This document shows, in pieces, positions 1 to 10,308 of a stretch of 64,000 nt of DNA. Under the pieces are notes generated by a model, which worked only from the letters and a program-made list of their open reading frames with translations, searched no databases and was not told where the DNA came from. Source of the DNA: Mitsuaria sp. GD03876 (GTDB taxonomy: Bacteria; Pseudomonadota; Gammaproteobacteria; Burkholderiales; Burkholderiaceae_C). Made by a program: the position numbers and the translations under genes. The stretch is from NCBI RefSeq assembly GCF_029840635.1, contig NZ_JAOCCU010000010.1, positions 89,255 through 153,254 of the forward strand. The letters are read 5' to 3'. Each line of letters opens with the position of its first letter. Position 1 is the stretch's first letter.

Positions 1-46
1 GTGACGGGAACGGCGCTCGGATGGAACGCCAGGGGAGCGATGGCAG

Positions 47-1783
47 TCATGCGGGAAGGGCCTCGGCGGGAGTGGCGATGCGCAGGTGCCGGTACGCGTG
101 GCGCTCGGCATCGGCGATGGGGACGATGTAGGGCTCGATGGCGCGCTTGAAGCTGACCATCTCGCCGCGTTCGTCTTTCTTCAGCTGCGCGTGGCAGAAC
201 CAGTTCGCGTCGTCGCGCTCGGGGAAGTCGACGCGCGCGTGGTACAGGCCCCAGCGGCTCTCGGTGCGGTACAGCGAGGCCCGCGCCGCCATCTCCGCGC
301 AGTCGCGGATCGCGTGCACCTCCAGCGCCCGCATCAGCTCGTGCGGCTCGCGCGCCTTCAGGCGCGACAGGTCCTCGCGGATCGCCTCGAAGCGCTCCAG
401 GCCGATCGCCATCTTGCGGGTCACCTTCGGCGGCTGCAGGTAGTCGTTGACCATGCGGCGCAGCTTGTATTCGACCTGGTTGGGCGGCAGGCCGTCCTCG
501 CGCAGCAGCGGCGCCCAGACGCGGCGGCGCTCGTCCTCGACCTGGCCCGCGTCGACCGCGGCGAAGTCGTGCCCGGCGCTGAAGCGCGCGCTGCTCTCGC
601 CGGCCAGCTTGCCGTAGACGAAGGCGCCCAGCATGTAGTTGTGCGGCACGCAGGCCATGTCGCCGGCCGCATGCAGGCCCGGCACCGTCGTGCGCGCGTG
701 CTCGTCCACCCAGACGCCGGAGGCCGAGTGTCCGCTGCACAGGCCGATCTCGGAGATGTGCATCTCGACCATGCGCTCGCGGTAGTCGGTGCCGCGCCCG
801 GCGTGGAAGCGGCCCCGGCTGGGCCGCTCGTTGGTGTGCAGGATGGTCTCGATGGCGGCGATCGTCTCCTCGGCCAGGTGGTCGAGCTTGAGGAACACCG
901 GGCCCTTGCCGCCCTGCAGCTCCTGATAGAACTCCCACATCATCTGGCCGCTCCAGTAGTCGCACTCGATGAAGCGCTGGCCCTCGGCGTTGGTCGTGTA
1001 GCCGCCGAAGGGGCCGGTGACGTAGGCGCAGGCGGGGCCGTTGTAGTCCTTGATCAGCGGGTTGATCTGGAAGCACTCCAGCCCCGAGAGCTCTGCCCCC
1101 GCGTGGTACGCCATCGCGTAGCCGTCGCCTGCGTTGGTCGGGTTCTCGTAGGTCCCGAACAGGTAGCCCGAGGCCGGCAGCCCCAGCCGGCCCGCCGCGC
1201 CGCAGCTCAGCACCACGGCCTTGGCGCGGATGACGTGGAAGTCGGCGGTGCGGCAATCGAAGCCCATCACGCCGCAGACGCGGCCGTCGGCGGCGGTGAG
1301 CAGCCGGGTCGCGACCAGCCGGTTGGTGACCTCGACCCGGGTGCGCTTGAGCTGCCGGTACAGCACCTTCTTGATGTCGTGCCCTTCCGGCATCGGCAGC
1401 ACGTAGCTGCCCATGTGGTGCACCTTCTTGACGGCGTAGTCGCCGGTCTCGTCCTTCTCGAAGCGCACGCCCCAGCGGTCGAGCTCCTCGATCATCGCGA
1501 AGCTGTCGCGGGCATAGGCCATCACCGTCTTCTGGTTGACGATGCCGTCGTTGGCCAGCGTGATCTCGCGCACGTACTGCTCGGGCGTCGCGTGGCCGGG
1601 GATGATGGCGTTGTTCAGGCCGTCCATGCCCATCGAGATCGCGCCGCTGCGCTTGACGTTGGCCTTGTCCAGCAGCAGCACGCGCAGCGACGGATCGGCC
1701 TGCTTGGCCTTGACCGCGGCCATCGGTCCGGCGGTGCCGCCGCCGACGACGACCACGTCGTATTCATGCTCGAAGGTCTGCAT
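47..1783 (-). CDS. AprA/fumarate-reductase-like FAD flavoprotein
   Basis: A 578-residue soluble FAD-dependent oxidoreductase of the succinate dehydrogenase/fumarate reductase/adenylylsulfate reductase alpha-subunit superfamily. The N-terminal Rossmann dinucleotide motif GGGTAG is at residues 14-19. The C-terminal helical domain of the family follows, with a second FAD contact region around GLHAAGDMA. No signal peptide is visible. An AGGAG lies a few bases before the ATG at 1783, inside the end of the preceding gntR gene (one base separates the two), so the two are very probably co-transcribed. In related bacteria such proteins pair with a small ferredoxin and an ABC importer, often for sulfur compounds. 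Those partners would lie beyond the left edge, so the substrate is unknown. The family is clear; the reaction is not. Confidence 0.85.
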   Translation of the reverse strand: MQTFEHEYDVVVVGGGTAGPMAAVKAKQADPSLRVLLLDKANVKRSGAISMGMDGLNNAIIPGHATPEQYVREITLANDGIVNQKTVMAYARDSFAMIEELDRWGVRFEKDETGDYAVKKVHHMGSYVLPMPEGHDIKKVLYRQLKRTRVEVTNRLVATRLLTAADGRVCGVMGFDCRTADFHVIRAKAVVLSCGAAGRLGLPASGYLFGTYENPTNAGDGYAMAYHAGAELSGLECFQINPLIKDYNGPACAYVTGPFGGYTTNAEGQRFIECDYWSGQMMWEFYQELQGGKGPVFLKLDHLAEETIAAIETILHTNERPSRGRFHAGRGTDYRERMVEMHISEIGLCSGHSASGVWVDEHARTTVPGLHAAGDMACVPHNYMLGAFVYGKLAGESSARFSAGHDFAAVDAGQVEDERRRVWAPLLREDGLPPNQVEYKLRRMVNDYLQPPKVTRKMAIGLERFEAIREDLSRLKAREPHELMRALEVHAIRDCAEMAARASLYRTESRWGLYHARVDFPERDDANWFCHAQLKKDERGEMVSFKRAIEPYIVPIADAERHAYRHLRIATPAEALPA

Positions 1784-1784
1784 C

Positions 1785-2549
1785 TCAGCGCTCCTGGCGG
1801 TGACGGTCCACGCGCAGCCGGTACTGGAAGGCGTCGGCGCGGAAGTGGAGGTATTCGAAGTCGATCGGCGTGCCGCTTGCGTCGTGCGTGAGCCGCTCGA
1901 TGCGCAGCACCGGCGCGCCCTCGCCGATGCCCAGCGTCGCGGCCAGCTCGGCGTCGGCCAGGGTCGCGTCGATCTTCAGGTCGGCATGGCCCAACGGCAG
2001 GCCGCATTCGTTCTCGAGGATCAGGAAGATGTCGCGGGTGACGAGGTCGGCCTGCGCCAGCCGCTTGCCGATCGCCGCCGGCACGTAGGTGATCTCCAGC
2101 GACACCGGCTCGCGGTTGAGCAGCCGCACGCGGCGGATCTCGGCGACCGGGGCTCCCTCGGCCAGGTTCAGGCGGGCGGCGACCTCGCGATCGGCGTCGA
2201 GGAAGCGCAGGCCCTGCAGCTGGTTGAGCACCTCGTAGCCCATCGCCGACATCGATTCGGCGAAGCCCATCAGGCTGCTGACGTTCTGGAAGGCCTTGGG
2301 CCGCGAGACGAAGCTGCCCTTGCCCTGCAGCGTGTAGATCAGCCCCTCGCGCTGCAGCGCGGCCAGCGCCTGGCGCAGCGTGATGCGGCTGACGCCGAAG
2401 GCCACGCCGAGTTCGCTCTCGGACGGGAGCTGCGACAGCGGCGGGTAGCTGCCGTCGAGGATCCGGCCGCGCAGGATCTCCTTGATCCGCGCGTGCAGCG
2501 GCGCGCTGGGCAGCGCGATGAGTTCAGCGGAGGAAGAGGGAACGTGCAT
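1785..2549 (-). CDS. GntR/HutC-family (UTRA) transcriptional regulator
   Basis: A 254-residue regulator. An N-terminal winged helix-turn-helix of GntR type spans about residues 19-85 (ending in LQGKGSFV), and a C-terminal UTRA ligand-binding domain spans about 105-245. HutC-type UTRA domains bind small metabolites and release the DNA. It is the first gene of a two-gene unit with the flavoprotein that starts one base after its stop, so it probably senses that enzyme's substrate or product. The 120-base upstream gap contains ATATCGATAT (2624-2633), the only AT-rich palindrome there; whether it is the operator is unproven. The ATG at 2549 places the helix-turn-helix at the usual distance from the N-terminus. 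Confidence 0.88.
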   Translation of the reverse strand: MHVPSSSAELIALPSAPLHARIKEILRGRILDGSYPPLSQLPSESELGVAFGVSRITLRQALAALQREGLIYTLQGKGSFVSRPKAFQNVSSLMGFAESMSAMGYEVLNQLQGLRFLDADREVAARLNLAEGAPVAEIRRVRLLNREPVSLEITYVPAAIGKRLAQADLVTRDIFLILENECGLPLGHADLKIDATLADAELAATLGIGEGAPVLRIERLTHDASGTPIDFEYLHFRADAFQYRLRVDRHRQER

Positions 2550-2670
2550 CCCGGAGCCACCTGTTATGACGAGTGGCTCGCAGCGTAGACAGGCGTCCGC
2601 GCGGCGCGAAGTTGGATTCGCGCATATCGATATCGGGTGGATGCCGCGATGGGCATCCCGCGGGTCGGGC

Positions 2671-4668
2671 TCAGCGCGCCAGCTCGACCCGCCGCGCGTT
2701 CAGGCCGTCCGACACGATGAACTCGAAGCGGCCGCCGGCCGGCAGCGCCTGCGTGTCCAGCGTCGCCTCGCCGCCTTCCAGGTCCTGCGCCAGGTTCAGG
2801 CGTCGCGTGCCGTCGGTCCAGGTCACGGTCAGGAACGGCGCGGCCTGCGCGTGCCATCGCACCGACGCCTCGCCGGCGGCTTCCGTCATCCGGACCTGCG
2901 CGCCCGCCACGCCGGAGGTCCCTCCGGCGGGCACGGCGCGCCTGGTGCGCCCGCCGTTCGCCCGGGACGGCGTCGGCACCTGCCGCAGCATCACGCCGTC
3001 ACGAAGGACGCTGATGCTGGCGATGGCATCGGCCCTGGGCACGATCGCGCTGAAGTGCCGCACGTCGTCGCGATGCCCCAGCGACCGGGCGGTGAACGCG
3101 ACATCCCGGATCTCGCCGCTCGTCGTCTGCACGCGCAGCAGGTACGGGCCGGCCGACGCGTCCGGCTTGGCGAACAGCGCCTTCACCGGACTGAACTCGA
3201 CCTGGCCGTCCCGCAGGAGCCCGCTGATCAGCAGCACCTCCCGCGCGGCCTTCTCGACGCTTGCCGTCATCCCGGCCGCGGTGGATGCCGACGCGCCGGC
3301 CGCCACGCCGCCGCGCCCGCCCGTCACGTGGCGCTGCATCTTGCGGTAGTGATAGTCCGAGAACACCGTTCCGTCGCAATAGCTCATGACATCGTGGCGA
3401 TCGGTCGGGCGTGGGTCGTGGAAGCGCTTCGTGTCCGACAGGTAGCTCCAGACATGTCGCCCCGGCTTTCCCAGGTTGGCATTGGGATACGGGTAGTCGG
3501 CATTCAGCGAGCCGGCGCCGCCGCACGGGGCGTGGTCCAGCGAGAAGTTGTGACCCAGTTCGTGCACGACCGTGTCGCGCACCGCGTCCGGATGGTCCGG
3601 CCGGTCCGCGATGACCGCGGCGTTCCCCGGCCAGAAGGCGACGCCCGTGTCACCGCGGTTGCTTTCCTTGGGAAGGAAGCCGACGTAGTGATCCTGGCTC
3701 GTCGCGCCCTCGATGTGTCGCAGCTCTTCCATCTCGACCAGGACCTGGTCGAAGGCGCGCCTCCATGCCGTTCCGTCGGTCGGCAGCGTCTTCACCTTGC
3801 CCGACACGAAGACCGGACGCGATGTCGACGTCACCGTCGACACCGGAAACAGCGCCTGCAGACGCGCGGTCAACGCCGCCATGTCCGCCGGCGTCCGGCC
3901 CGTCGCGCCGCCGAGACGCACCGGGATGGGCACGAGCCGCATCGGCCCGGCGACGCCCACCCGCGGCGTGAAGCTCCGCGCGGGGAGGCCGGCGATGGTG
4001 ACCGTCACCCTCAGGCCCGGCTTCACCAGCTCCGCCGGGATGGTGACGCTGTAGGCGTCAAGGAGGGTCTGCGTCTCCGACACCGTCATGGGCAGCAGGT
4101 CATACAGCGGCTTGCTCAGTGCCAGTTCCCGGCTGCCGCCGTCGATGGTGTTGTCGATGCGCACGCTCGCGGCCCGATGGGAGCCGTCCCGGTCCGCCGT
4201 CGTCACATTGACCTTCAGCAGCACCGCCTTGTCGGCCACCAGCTCCAGGTCGCCGTCGGCGCTGTCGTACAGCATGGTCTGCGCGAACTGCACGGACGCC
4301 ATCATCAGGTTCGGTCTCGTGTAGACGAGGTACGAGGACGTGATGTCGTTGAAGCCGATGTCAACGAGCTTCCTGACGTTCTCGGTCAGCTGGACCGAGC
4401 GACCGCGATGGTTGGCGTGTTCGAACAGCTCGACGACGAGGCCCGCCGGAACGCGGACCGAGGAGATCGCGTCGTTCCACCTGGGGCCGACCCAAGGGTT
4501 GCTGTGCCTCCCGCACAGGGCGAGGTCTTCGTAATGCGGGTGCGCGAAGAAGCAGGGTTCCGAGCCCGCCGCCGCGTCGGTGGCCGCGAACGCCGCGAGT
4601 AGGAGGAACGACGTCGCCACCGGAGGGCGACGGAGGAGATGCCGACGGCGTGTCGTGAAGAGGCGCAT
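2671..4668 (-). CDS. secreted metzincin protease with N-terminal beta/gamma-crystallin domain (copy 1)
   Basis: About 665 residues. The arginine-rich start and hydrophobic stretch MRLFTTRRR...LLLAAFAA look like a Sec signal peptide, so I chose the ATG at 4668; an in-frame ATG at 4698 adds ten residues. A beta/gamma-crystallin-like module follows (about residues 35-95) with two calcium-binding motifs of the N/D-N/D-x-x-S/T-S type: NDAISS and NDITSS. The protease core carries HELGHNFSLDH (H369, E370, H373, H379) and a Met-turn MSYC about 55 residues later, as in metzincins. The layout recalls M66 (StcE/TagA-like) peptidases, though the glycine usual in HExxHxxGxxH is serine here. It is a tandem paralogue of the next gene on this strand. 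The substrate is unknown. Confidence 0.8.
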   Translation of the reverse strand: MRLFTTRRRHLLRRPPVATSFLLLAAFAATDAAAGSEPCFFAHPHYEDLALCGRHSNPWVGPRWNDAISSVRVPAGLVVELFEHANHRGRSVQLTENVRKLVDIGFNDITSSYLVYTRPNLMMASVQFAQTMLYDSADGDLELVADKAVLLKVNVTTADRDGSHRAASVRIDNTIDGGSRELALSKPLYDLLPMTVSETQTLLDAYSVTIPAELVKPGLRVTVTIAGLPARSFTPRVGVAGPMRLVPIPVRLGGATGRTPADMAALTARLQALFPVSTVTSTSRPVFVSGKVKTLPTDGTAWRRAFDQVLVEMEELRHIEGATSQDHYVGFLPKESNRGDTGVAFWPGNAAVIADRPDHPDAVRDTVVHELGHNFSLDHAPCGGAGSLNADYPYPNANLGKPGRHVWSYLSDTKRFHDPRPTDRHDVMSYCDGTVFSDYHYRKMQRHVTGGRGGVAAGASASTAAGMTASVEKAAREVLLISGLLRDGQVEFSPVKALFAKPDASAGPYLLRVQTTSGEIRDVAFTARSLGHRDDVRHFSAIVPRADAIASISVLRDGVMLRQVPTPSRANGGRTRRAVPAGGTSGVAGAQVRMTEAAGEASVRWHAQAAPFLTVTWTDGTRRLNLAQDLEGGEATLDTQALPAGGRFEFIVSDGLNARRVELAR

Positions 4669-4867
4669 GCGGGACGATCGTTGTTGCGGGGCCGGCATCG
4701 ATGCCGAGCCGCGTCAGTGACACGCCGGTGGCCAGGCATCGCCGGCTTTGCGATGACACCGATCGGGGAAAGTCGCCCGCCGCGCGCCCCATGAACGACA
4801 ACGGGGAACCGGACGTTCCCGCCCGATTCCCCGAAGGTCATGCGCCCGCGAGGGCGCACGGTGACGC

Positions 4868-6904
4868 TCAGCGCGCCAGTTCGATCCGCTGCGCGTTCAG
4901 GCCATCCGACACGATGAACTCGAAGCGGCCGCCGGCCGGCAGCTCATGCGTGTCCAGCGTCGCCTCGCCGCCCTGCAGGTCTTGCGCCAGGTTCAGGCGC
5001 CGCGTGCCGTCGGTCCAGGTCACGCTCAGGAACGGCGTCGCCTCCGCGTCCCAGCGCAGCACCGCCTTGCCGCCGGCCTCGCTCAGGCGCACCAGCGCGC
5101 GGCTCGCGCCGCTGGCCAGGGCCTTCTGGCGCGCGTTGCTCACCCGCGCCTGTGCCTGGCCCAGCGTCGCGCCGTCGCGCAGCACGCTGATGCTGGCGAT
5201 GTTGTCCAGCTTGGGCACCAGCACGCTGAAGTGCAGCAGCTCGCCGTCATGGTCCAGCGCCTGCGCGGTGAACGCGACCTCCTTGACGTCGCCCGTCACC
5301 GTCTGCACGCGCAGCACGTACGGGCCGCCGGCCGCGTCGGGCTTGGCCACCAGCGTCTTGACCGGGTTGATCTCGACTTGCTTGCCGCGGATGCTGCCGC
5401 TGACCAGCAGCACGTCCTGCGGCGACACCTTGGCATCGCCGTCCGACGAGGCCGCGGCGCCCTTGACCTGCGCGGCCGCGGCGTCGCCCGGCGTCAGGAA
5501 GGTCTGCATCAGGCGGTAGTTGTAGTCGGAGAACACCGTGCCGCCGCAGTAGCTCATGATGTCGTGGCGGTCGGTCGGACGCGGGTCGTAGAACGTGTTG
5601 GTGTCCGACAGGTAGCTCCAGATGTAGCGGCCCGGCTTGCCCAGGTTGGCATCGGGGTACGGGTACTTCGGATCCGGCGAGCCGGCGCCGCCGCAGGCCG
5701 CGTGCGGCAGCGAGAAGTTGTGGCCCAGCTCGTGCGCCACGACGTCGCGCACGGTGTCCGGATTGCTCGGCATGTCGAAGCCGACGGCCGAGGTGCCCGG
5801 CACGTAGCCCAGGCCCGCCAGGCCCCAGGTGCGCTTGGGGATGAAGCCGAAGTAGTAGTCCTGGCGACCGGCGCCCTCGATGCGGTGCAGGTCGTTGAGC
5901 TCGCCCAGGATCTTGCCGAACGCGTCGCTCCATTGCGCGTCGGTGGCCGGCAGCGAGGTCACCTTGGCCGACACGAAGGTCGGGTGCGAGCGCAGCGTCA
6001 CCGACGACACCGGGAACAGCGCGCGCAGGTGCGCGCTCTGGTCGACCGGCAACTGGCCGGTGGTGCCGGCGATCTTCACCGGGATCGGCACGAAGCGCAT
6101 CGCCACGCCGCCGCCCACGCGCGGCGTGAAGCTCTGCGCCGCGGCGCCGGCGACGTTGACCGTCACCTTCAGGCCGCTCTTGACCAACTCCGCCGGCACG
6201 CTGACGCTGTAGGCGTCGTCGAAGGACTGCGTCTCCGACACCGTCGTGGGCAGGCCGCGGCGCGGCGCGCTCAGCACCAGGTCGCGGCTGCTGCCGTCCA
6301 GCGTGTTGTCGATGCGCACGGTGGCCGTCGGCGCGGCGGTGCCGGCCGGGGCGGTCACGTTGACCTTCAGCAGCGTCGGCTTGTTGGCCACCAGCACCAG
6401 CTGGCTGTCGCTGCTGCCGTACAGCATGGACTGCGCGAACTGCACCGAGGCCAGCGTCACCTTCGCGGCGGCCGGCGGCGTCGTGATCTTCAGCGACGAG
6501 GTGGCGTCGTTGAAGCCGGCGCCGACCAGGTTGGCGTTGTCCGCGCTCAGCGTGATCGAGCGGCCGCCGTAGTTGATGTCGGCGAAGAGCTGCACCTTGA
6601 AGCCGGCCGGCACCCGGACCGACGACACGCGGTCGTTCCAGGCGTTGCCGATCCAGGCGGAGCTCGCGCTCAGGCAGGTGCTGGCGCCGCCGTAGTTCAC
6701 GTGCTCGTAGAAGCAGACCTGCGTCGCCGCGGCGGCCGCGGTGCCGGAGACCGCGCCGGTGGCGCCGGTCTGGCGGCCCGCCGCGACCGCGGGATCGTTG
6801 GCGTCGCCGCCGCCGCAACCGGCGAGCACGCCGGCCAGCGCCAGCGACAGGGCGAGCGGATGCAGACGAGGGGCGCCGCCCGGGCGCCTCGTGGTGATCG
6901 ACAT
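4868..6904 (-). CDS. metzincin lipoprotein with N-terminal beta/gamma-crystallin domain (copy 2)
   Basis: A 678-residue paralogue of the 2671-4668 gene, 170-200 bases upstream of it on the same strand. The N-terminus has a lipobox (LAGC) after a hydrophobic run, so this copy should be a lipid-anchored lipoprotein, unlike copy 1. The crystallin module has calcium motifs NDRVSS and NDATSS. The zinc site is HELGHNFSLPH (H391, E392, H395, H401) with Met-turn MSYC. The two proteins also share a C-terminal module of about 90 residues ending in SDGLNAxRxELAR. The start is supported by AAGGAAGGA just upstream of the ATG. The protease class is firm; the M66-like assignment and any target, such as mucin-like or plant glycoproteins, are inference. 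Confidence 0.82.
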   Translation of the reverse strand: MSITTRRPGGAPRLHPLALSLALAGVLAGCGGGDANDPAVAAGRQTGATGAVSGTAAAAATQVCFYEHVNYGGASTCLSASSAWIGNAWNDRVSSVRVPAGFKVQLFADINYGGRSITLSADNANLVGAGFNDATSSLKITTPPAAAKVTLASVQFAQSMLYGSSDSQLVLVANKPTLLKVNVTAPAGTAAPTATVRIDNTLDGSSRDLVLSAPRRGLPTTVSETQSFDDAYSVSVPAELVKSGLKVTVNVAGAAAQSFTPRVGGGVAMRFVPIPVKIAGTTGQLPVDQSAHLRALFPVSSVTLRSHPTFVSAKVTSLPATDAQWSDAFGKILGELNDLHRIEGAGRQDYYFGFIPKRTWGLAGLGYVPGTSAVGFDMPSNPDTVRDVVAHELGHNFSLPHAACGGAGSPDPKYPYPDANLGKPGRYIWSYLSDTNTFYDPRPTDRHDIMSYCGGTVFSDYNYRLMQTFLTPGDAAAAQVKGAAASSDGDAKVSPQDVLLVSGSIRGKQVEINPVKTLVAKPDAAGGPYVLRVQTVTGDVKEVAFTAQALDHDGELLHFSVLVPKLDNIASISVLRDGATLGQAQARVSNARQKALASGASRALVRLSEAGGKAVLRWDAEATPFLSVTWTDGTRRLNLAQDLQGGEATLDTHELPAGGRFEFIVSDGLNAQRIELAR

Positions 6905-7218
6905 GGAGAGTCCTTCCTTGGAAGTTCGGGTGTGGGGTGCTTGGGGAGGCGGCGGATTATTCGGAGCGCTCCTCGCACGGCCTGCAACCGGCGGCGCCGA
7001 TTCGTAAGCACGCGAACGCGGCTTTGCGCCTTCGGCGCTTCACAAGACAGACAAACGGCGCAACCGCTTGCAACGCCCGGTTGCACTGGATACGAAACCG
7101 CTGTCGCCGATTCAGGGGAGATGCTTGAAAGCGGTTTCAAGAAACCCACAGAATCGCCGCGGACCCCCACCGATCGGCCGGATGTCCCGGCCGGGTCCGC
7201 ACTTCAAGGGAGCCTGTC
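6905..7218. promoter_or_regulatory. divergent intergenic region with LacI-type palindromes
   Basis: This 314-base gap separates the divergently transcribed protease pair and chitinase and holds no gene. It contains GCAACCGCTTGC (7060-7071), whose half-sites match as GCAAsCGsTTGC, and the dyad CTTGAAA-GCGG-TTTCAAG (7124-7141) with perfect 7-bp arms. A related half-site, GAAACCGCT, is near 7094. The central CG flanked by TTT/AAA or TTG/CAA half-sites is the usual form of LacI/GalR-family operators. No LacI gene is in the window. The chitinase ribosome binding site GGGAG lies just before 7219. Confidence 0.5.
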
Positions 7219-8619
<1,401 letters not shown>

Positions 8620-8643
8620 GGGCTGCGTCGCCTACCCGTCCCC

Positions 8644-8994
8644 TCATTCGTGATCCGACAAGCGGGTCGGCCAGCCGGCGGGAATGAGCTTGCCGTTGAA
8701 TCGGACCATCCACTTCGGGTCGAAGACGCGAAGTGGATAGATCACCAGGCCGTTCTCGACGACGGAGATCTGCACTGGAAGCAAGTCTGGCTCCGCCTCG
8801 ACGAGCAGCTCGATCTCGTGACCGGGAGACATCCAGATCTCCTGGCACAGCATCTCCAGGAAGATGAGCATCGGCTTGTCCGTCTCGTTCTTGAAATGGC
8901 CGATGGAGATCAGGTTGCCAGGCTCCGTGGCGACATCCGCCTTGTCCTGTGAACCGTCGGGCTTGCCGCCGCGAAAGAAATCGAAAAACGCCAT
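8644..8994 (-). CDS. small uncharacterised cytosolic protein
   Basis: A 116-residue protein that I do not recognise. It begins MAFFDFFRGG and has no signal peptide or membrane segment. The reading frame extends upstream to 9114, but that part is arginine/serine-rich shadow of the neighbouring nucleotidyltransferase, so I chose the ATG at 8994. The middle is a beta-rich stretch containing FLEMLCQEIWMSPGHEIELLV, and the C-terminus carries LRVFDPKWMVRFNG. It sits 22 bases after the AadA-like gene on the same strand, tail-to-tail with the chitinase (24-base gap), and could be the last gene of a three-gene unit with the GFA and AadA-like genes. No function can be assigned from sequence alone. Confidence 0.6.
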   Translation of the reverse strand: MAFFDFFRGGKPDGSQDKADVATEPGNLISIGHFKNETDKPMLIFLEMLCQEIWMSPGHEIELLVEAEPDLLPVQISVVENGLVIYPLRVFDPKWMVRFNGKLIPAGWPTRLSDHE

Positions 8995-9016
8995 GGGTGC
9001 ATCACCAGCGCCGCGG

Positions 9017-9814
9017 TCACCCGGCCGCGCGCTGGATCTCCGTCTTGCAGAAGTGGATGGCCGCGGCGAGCGGCCCCGGATCCCGTGCCAGGTCGTCCGG
9101 CCGGCCGTCGACATACGCGGCGGCCGCGCGCGCCATGACGGCCGCGTGGTTCGGCGGCAGGCGGTCGATCGCCCACGCCGCCGCCGCGTCCTTGGACGCG
9201 ATCCCGCCGGTGCACACGCTGTACCAGATGCGCGCCAGCGCCAGCACCACCGTCTGCTCGTCGCCTTCCCAGTCGGCGGGCTCGTTCCATTGCGCGATCG
9301 TGTCGAGCAAGGCGCGCCGGAAGTCGGCCGGCGGCACTGGCTCGAAGAGGACCGCGGCCTCGGGCCCGTGCAGGCAGGCGCTGTGTTGCCGCAGCTTCGT
9401 GATCAGGATCGCGAGGTCGGGGTCGGTCATCCCGGGCTCGAATCGCCCGGCCTCGATGTCCTCGCGCAGCCATTCGCCGAACTGCATCTCGCGCCGCGCG
9501 GGATGGCGCCACGGCACCACCTCGTCCCGCGCGACGACGGTCACCTCCAGGGGACGGCGTTCATCCGAGTTCAGCGGCGGCGCCGAGTGCGCCAGCAGCT
9601 CCCGCATCAGCGCCTCCCGGGTCGCGTCCGTCATCGGCGCGGCCACCGTGACCATCAGGTCCAGGTCGCTCTGCGGCTTGAGGCCGCCCGCCATCGCCGA
9701 GCCGTAGAGGTGCACGGCGACGAGGTCCGCGCCCAGGTGGCGCGTCAGCACCGCCTGGACGTCTGCGAGTTGGGCCTCGGTATTGGCGTCGGTGTTGGCG
9801 TCGGTGTGGATCAC
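9017..9814 (-). CDS. AadA-like ANT(3'')-type aminoglycoside nucleotidyltransferase
   Basis: 265 residues from a GTG at 9814, close to the roughly 260 of AadA enzymes, which adenylylate streptomycin and spectinomycin. The nucleotidyltransferase motif is clear: YGSAMAGGLKPQSDLDL, with the two metal-binding aspartates, followed by a family-like PWRHPARREMQFGEW and a C-terminal helical domain with KDAAAAWAIDRLP. The GTG overlaps the stop of the GFA gene (ATGTGA), so translation is probably coupled. The frame is open further upstream, but that part is shadow of the GFA gene. Residues 2-11 (IHTDANTDAN) come from a 12-base tandem repeat. Gene context is chromosomal, with no integron or cassette features, so this is probably an intrinsic enzyme. 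Resistance activity is untested. Confidence 0.82.
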   Translation of the reverse strand: MIHTDANTDANTEAQLADVQAVLTRHLGADLVAVHLYGSAMAGGLKPQSDLDLMVTVAAPMTDATREALMRELLAHSAPPLNSDERRPLEVTVVARDEVVPWRHPARREMQFGEWLREDIEAGRFEPGMTDPDLAILITKLRQHSACLHGPEAAVLFEPVPPADFRRALLDTIAQWNEPADWEGDEQTVVLALARIWYSVCTGGIASKDAAAAWAIDRLPPNHAAVMARAAAAYVDGRPDDLARDPGPLAAAIHFCKTEIQRAAG

Positions 9815-10161
9815 ATGTCCCTGCCGTTGAAATGGGTCACCGGGATGCTCTCCAGGTCGATGCCCTCGAGACAGCGGACGTTGATCGCCGCCATCGCGTT
9901 GCCCTTCGGATCGGTCCCGTCGGCATAGGGATGGATGCCGCATTCCGGGCAGAAGCGGTGCTTGATCATGTGGCGGTTGAACTCGTAGACCTTCGCCGCC
10001 GCCTCGTCGGTCAGCAGCCGGAACTGTGCCTTCGGCACGAACCACAGCAGCGAGCCCTTGCGCTGGCAGATCGAGCAGTTGCACGCCATCGCGCCGTCGA
10101 TCTCCCCGTCCACCTCATAGGCCACGCGTCCGCAGTGGCAGCTTCCCTTGAACGTCGTCAT
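9811..10161 (-). CDS. GFA/CENP-V-type zinc-binding protein
   Basis: A 116-residue member of the GFA (glutathione-dependent formaldehyde-activating-like) family, a small Mss4-like beta fold binding one or two zinc ions. Cysteine pairs typical of the family are present: CHCG near residue 8, CNCSIC near residue 27, and CPEC in the second half. Most GFA-family proteins have no proven activity, and this one lacks any formaldehyde-detoxification neighbours. A GGAG lies before the ATG at 10161. Its stop overlaps the GTG start of the AadA-like gene. Confidence 0.85.
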   Translation of the reverse strand: MTTFKGSCHCGRVAYEVDGEIDGAMACNCSICQRKGSLLWFVPKAQFRLLTDEAAAKVYEFNRHMIKHRFCPECGIHPYADGTDPKGNAMAAINVRCLEGIDLESIPVTHFNGRDM

Positions 10162-10308
10162 GCCGTCTCCTACCTTGCGTAGTGTCTGGAAGCCGGCGAC
10201 CTTACCTCACCGGCCTTCCGACAGGCGGATGTCACAACCGCTCCCGCCATCCCGTCTTACCGGTGTCGGCGCCGATTCCCCGCGCCGGCCAACCCCCAGG
10301 AGTCAGCA

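Noticed and set aside
2624..2633. Palindrome ATATCGATAT as GntR operator
   Set aside because: Short and common by chance, with no second copy; mentioned only in the gene entry.
4804..4820. Terminator hairpin GGGAAC-CGGAC-GTTCCC between the two metzincin genes
   Set aside because: Short stem and no clear T-run on the coding strand; the two genes may still be co-transcribed.
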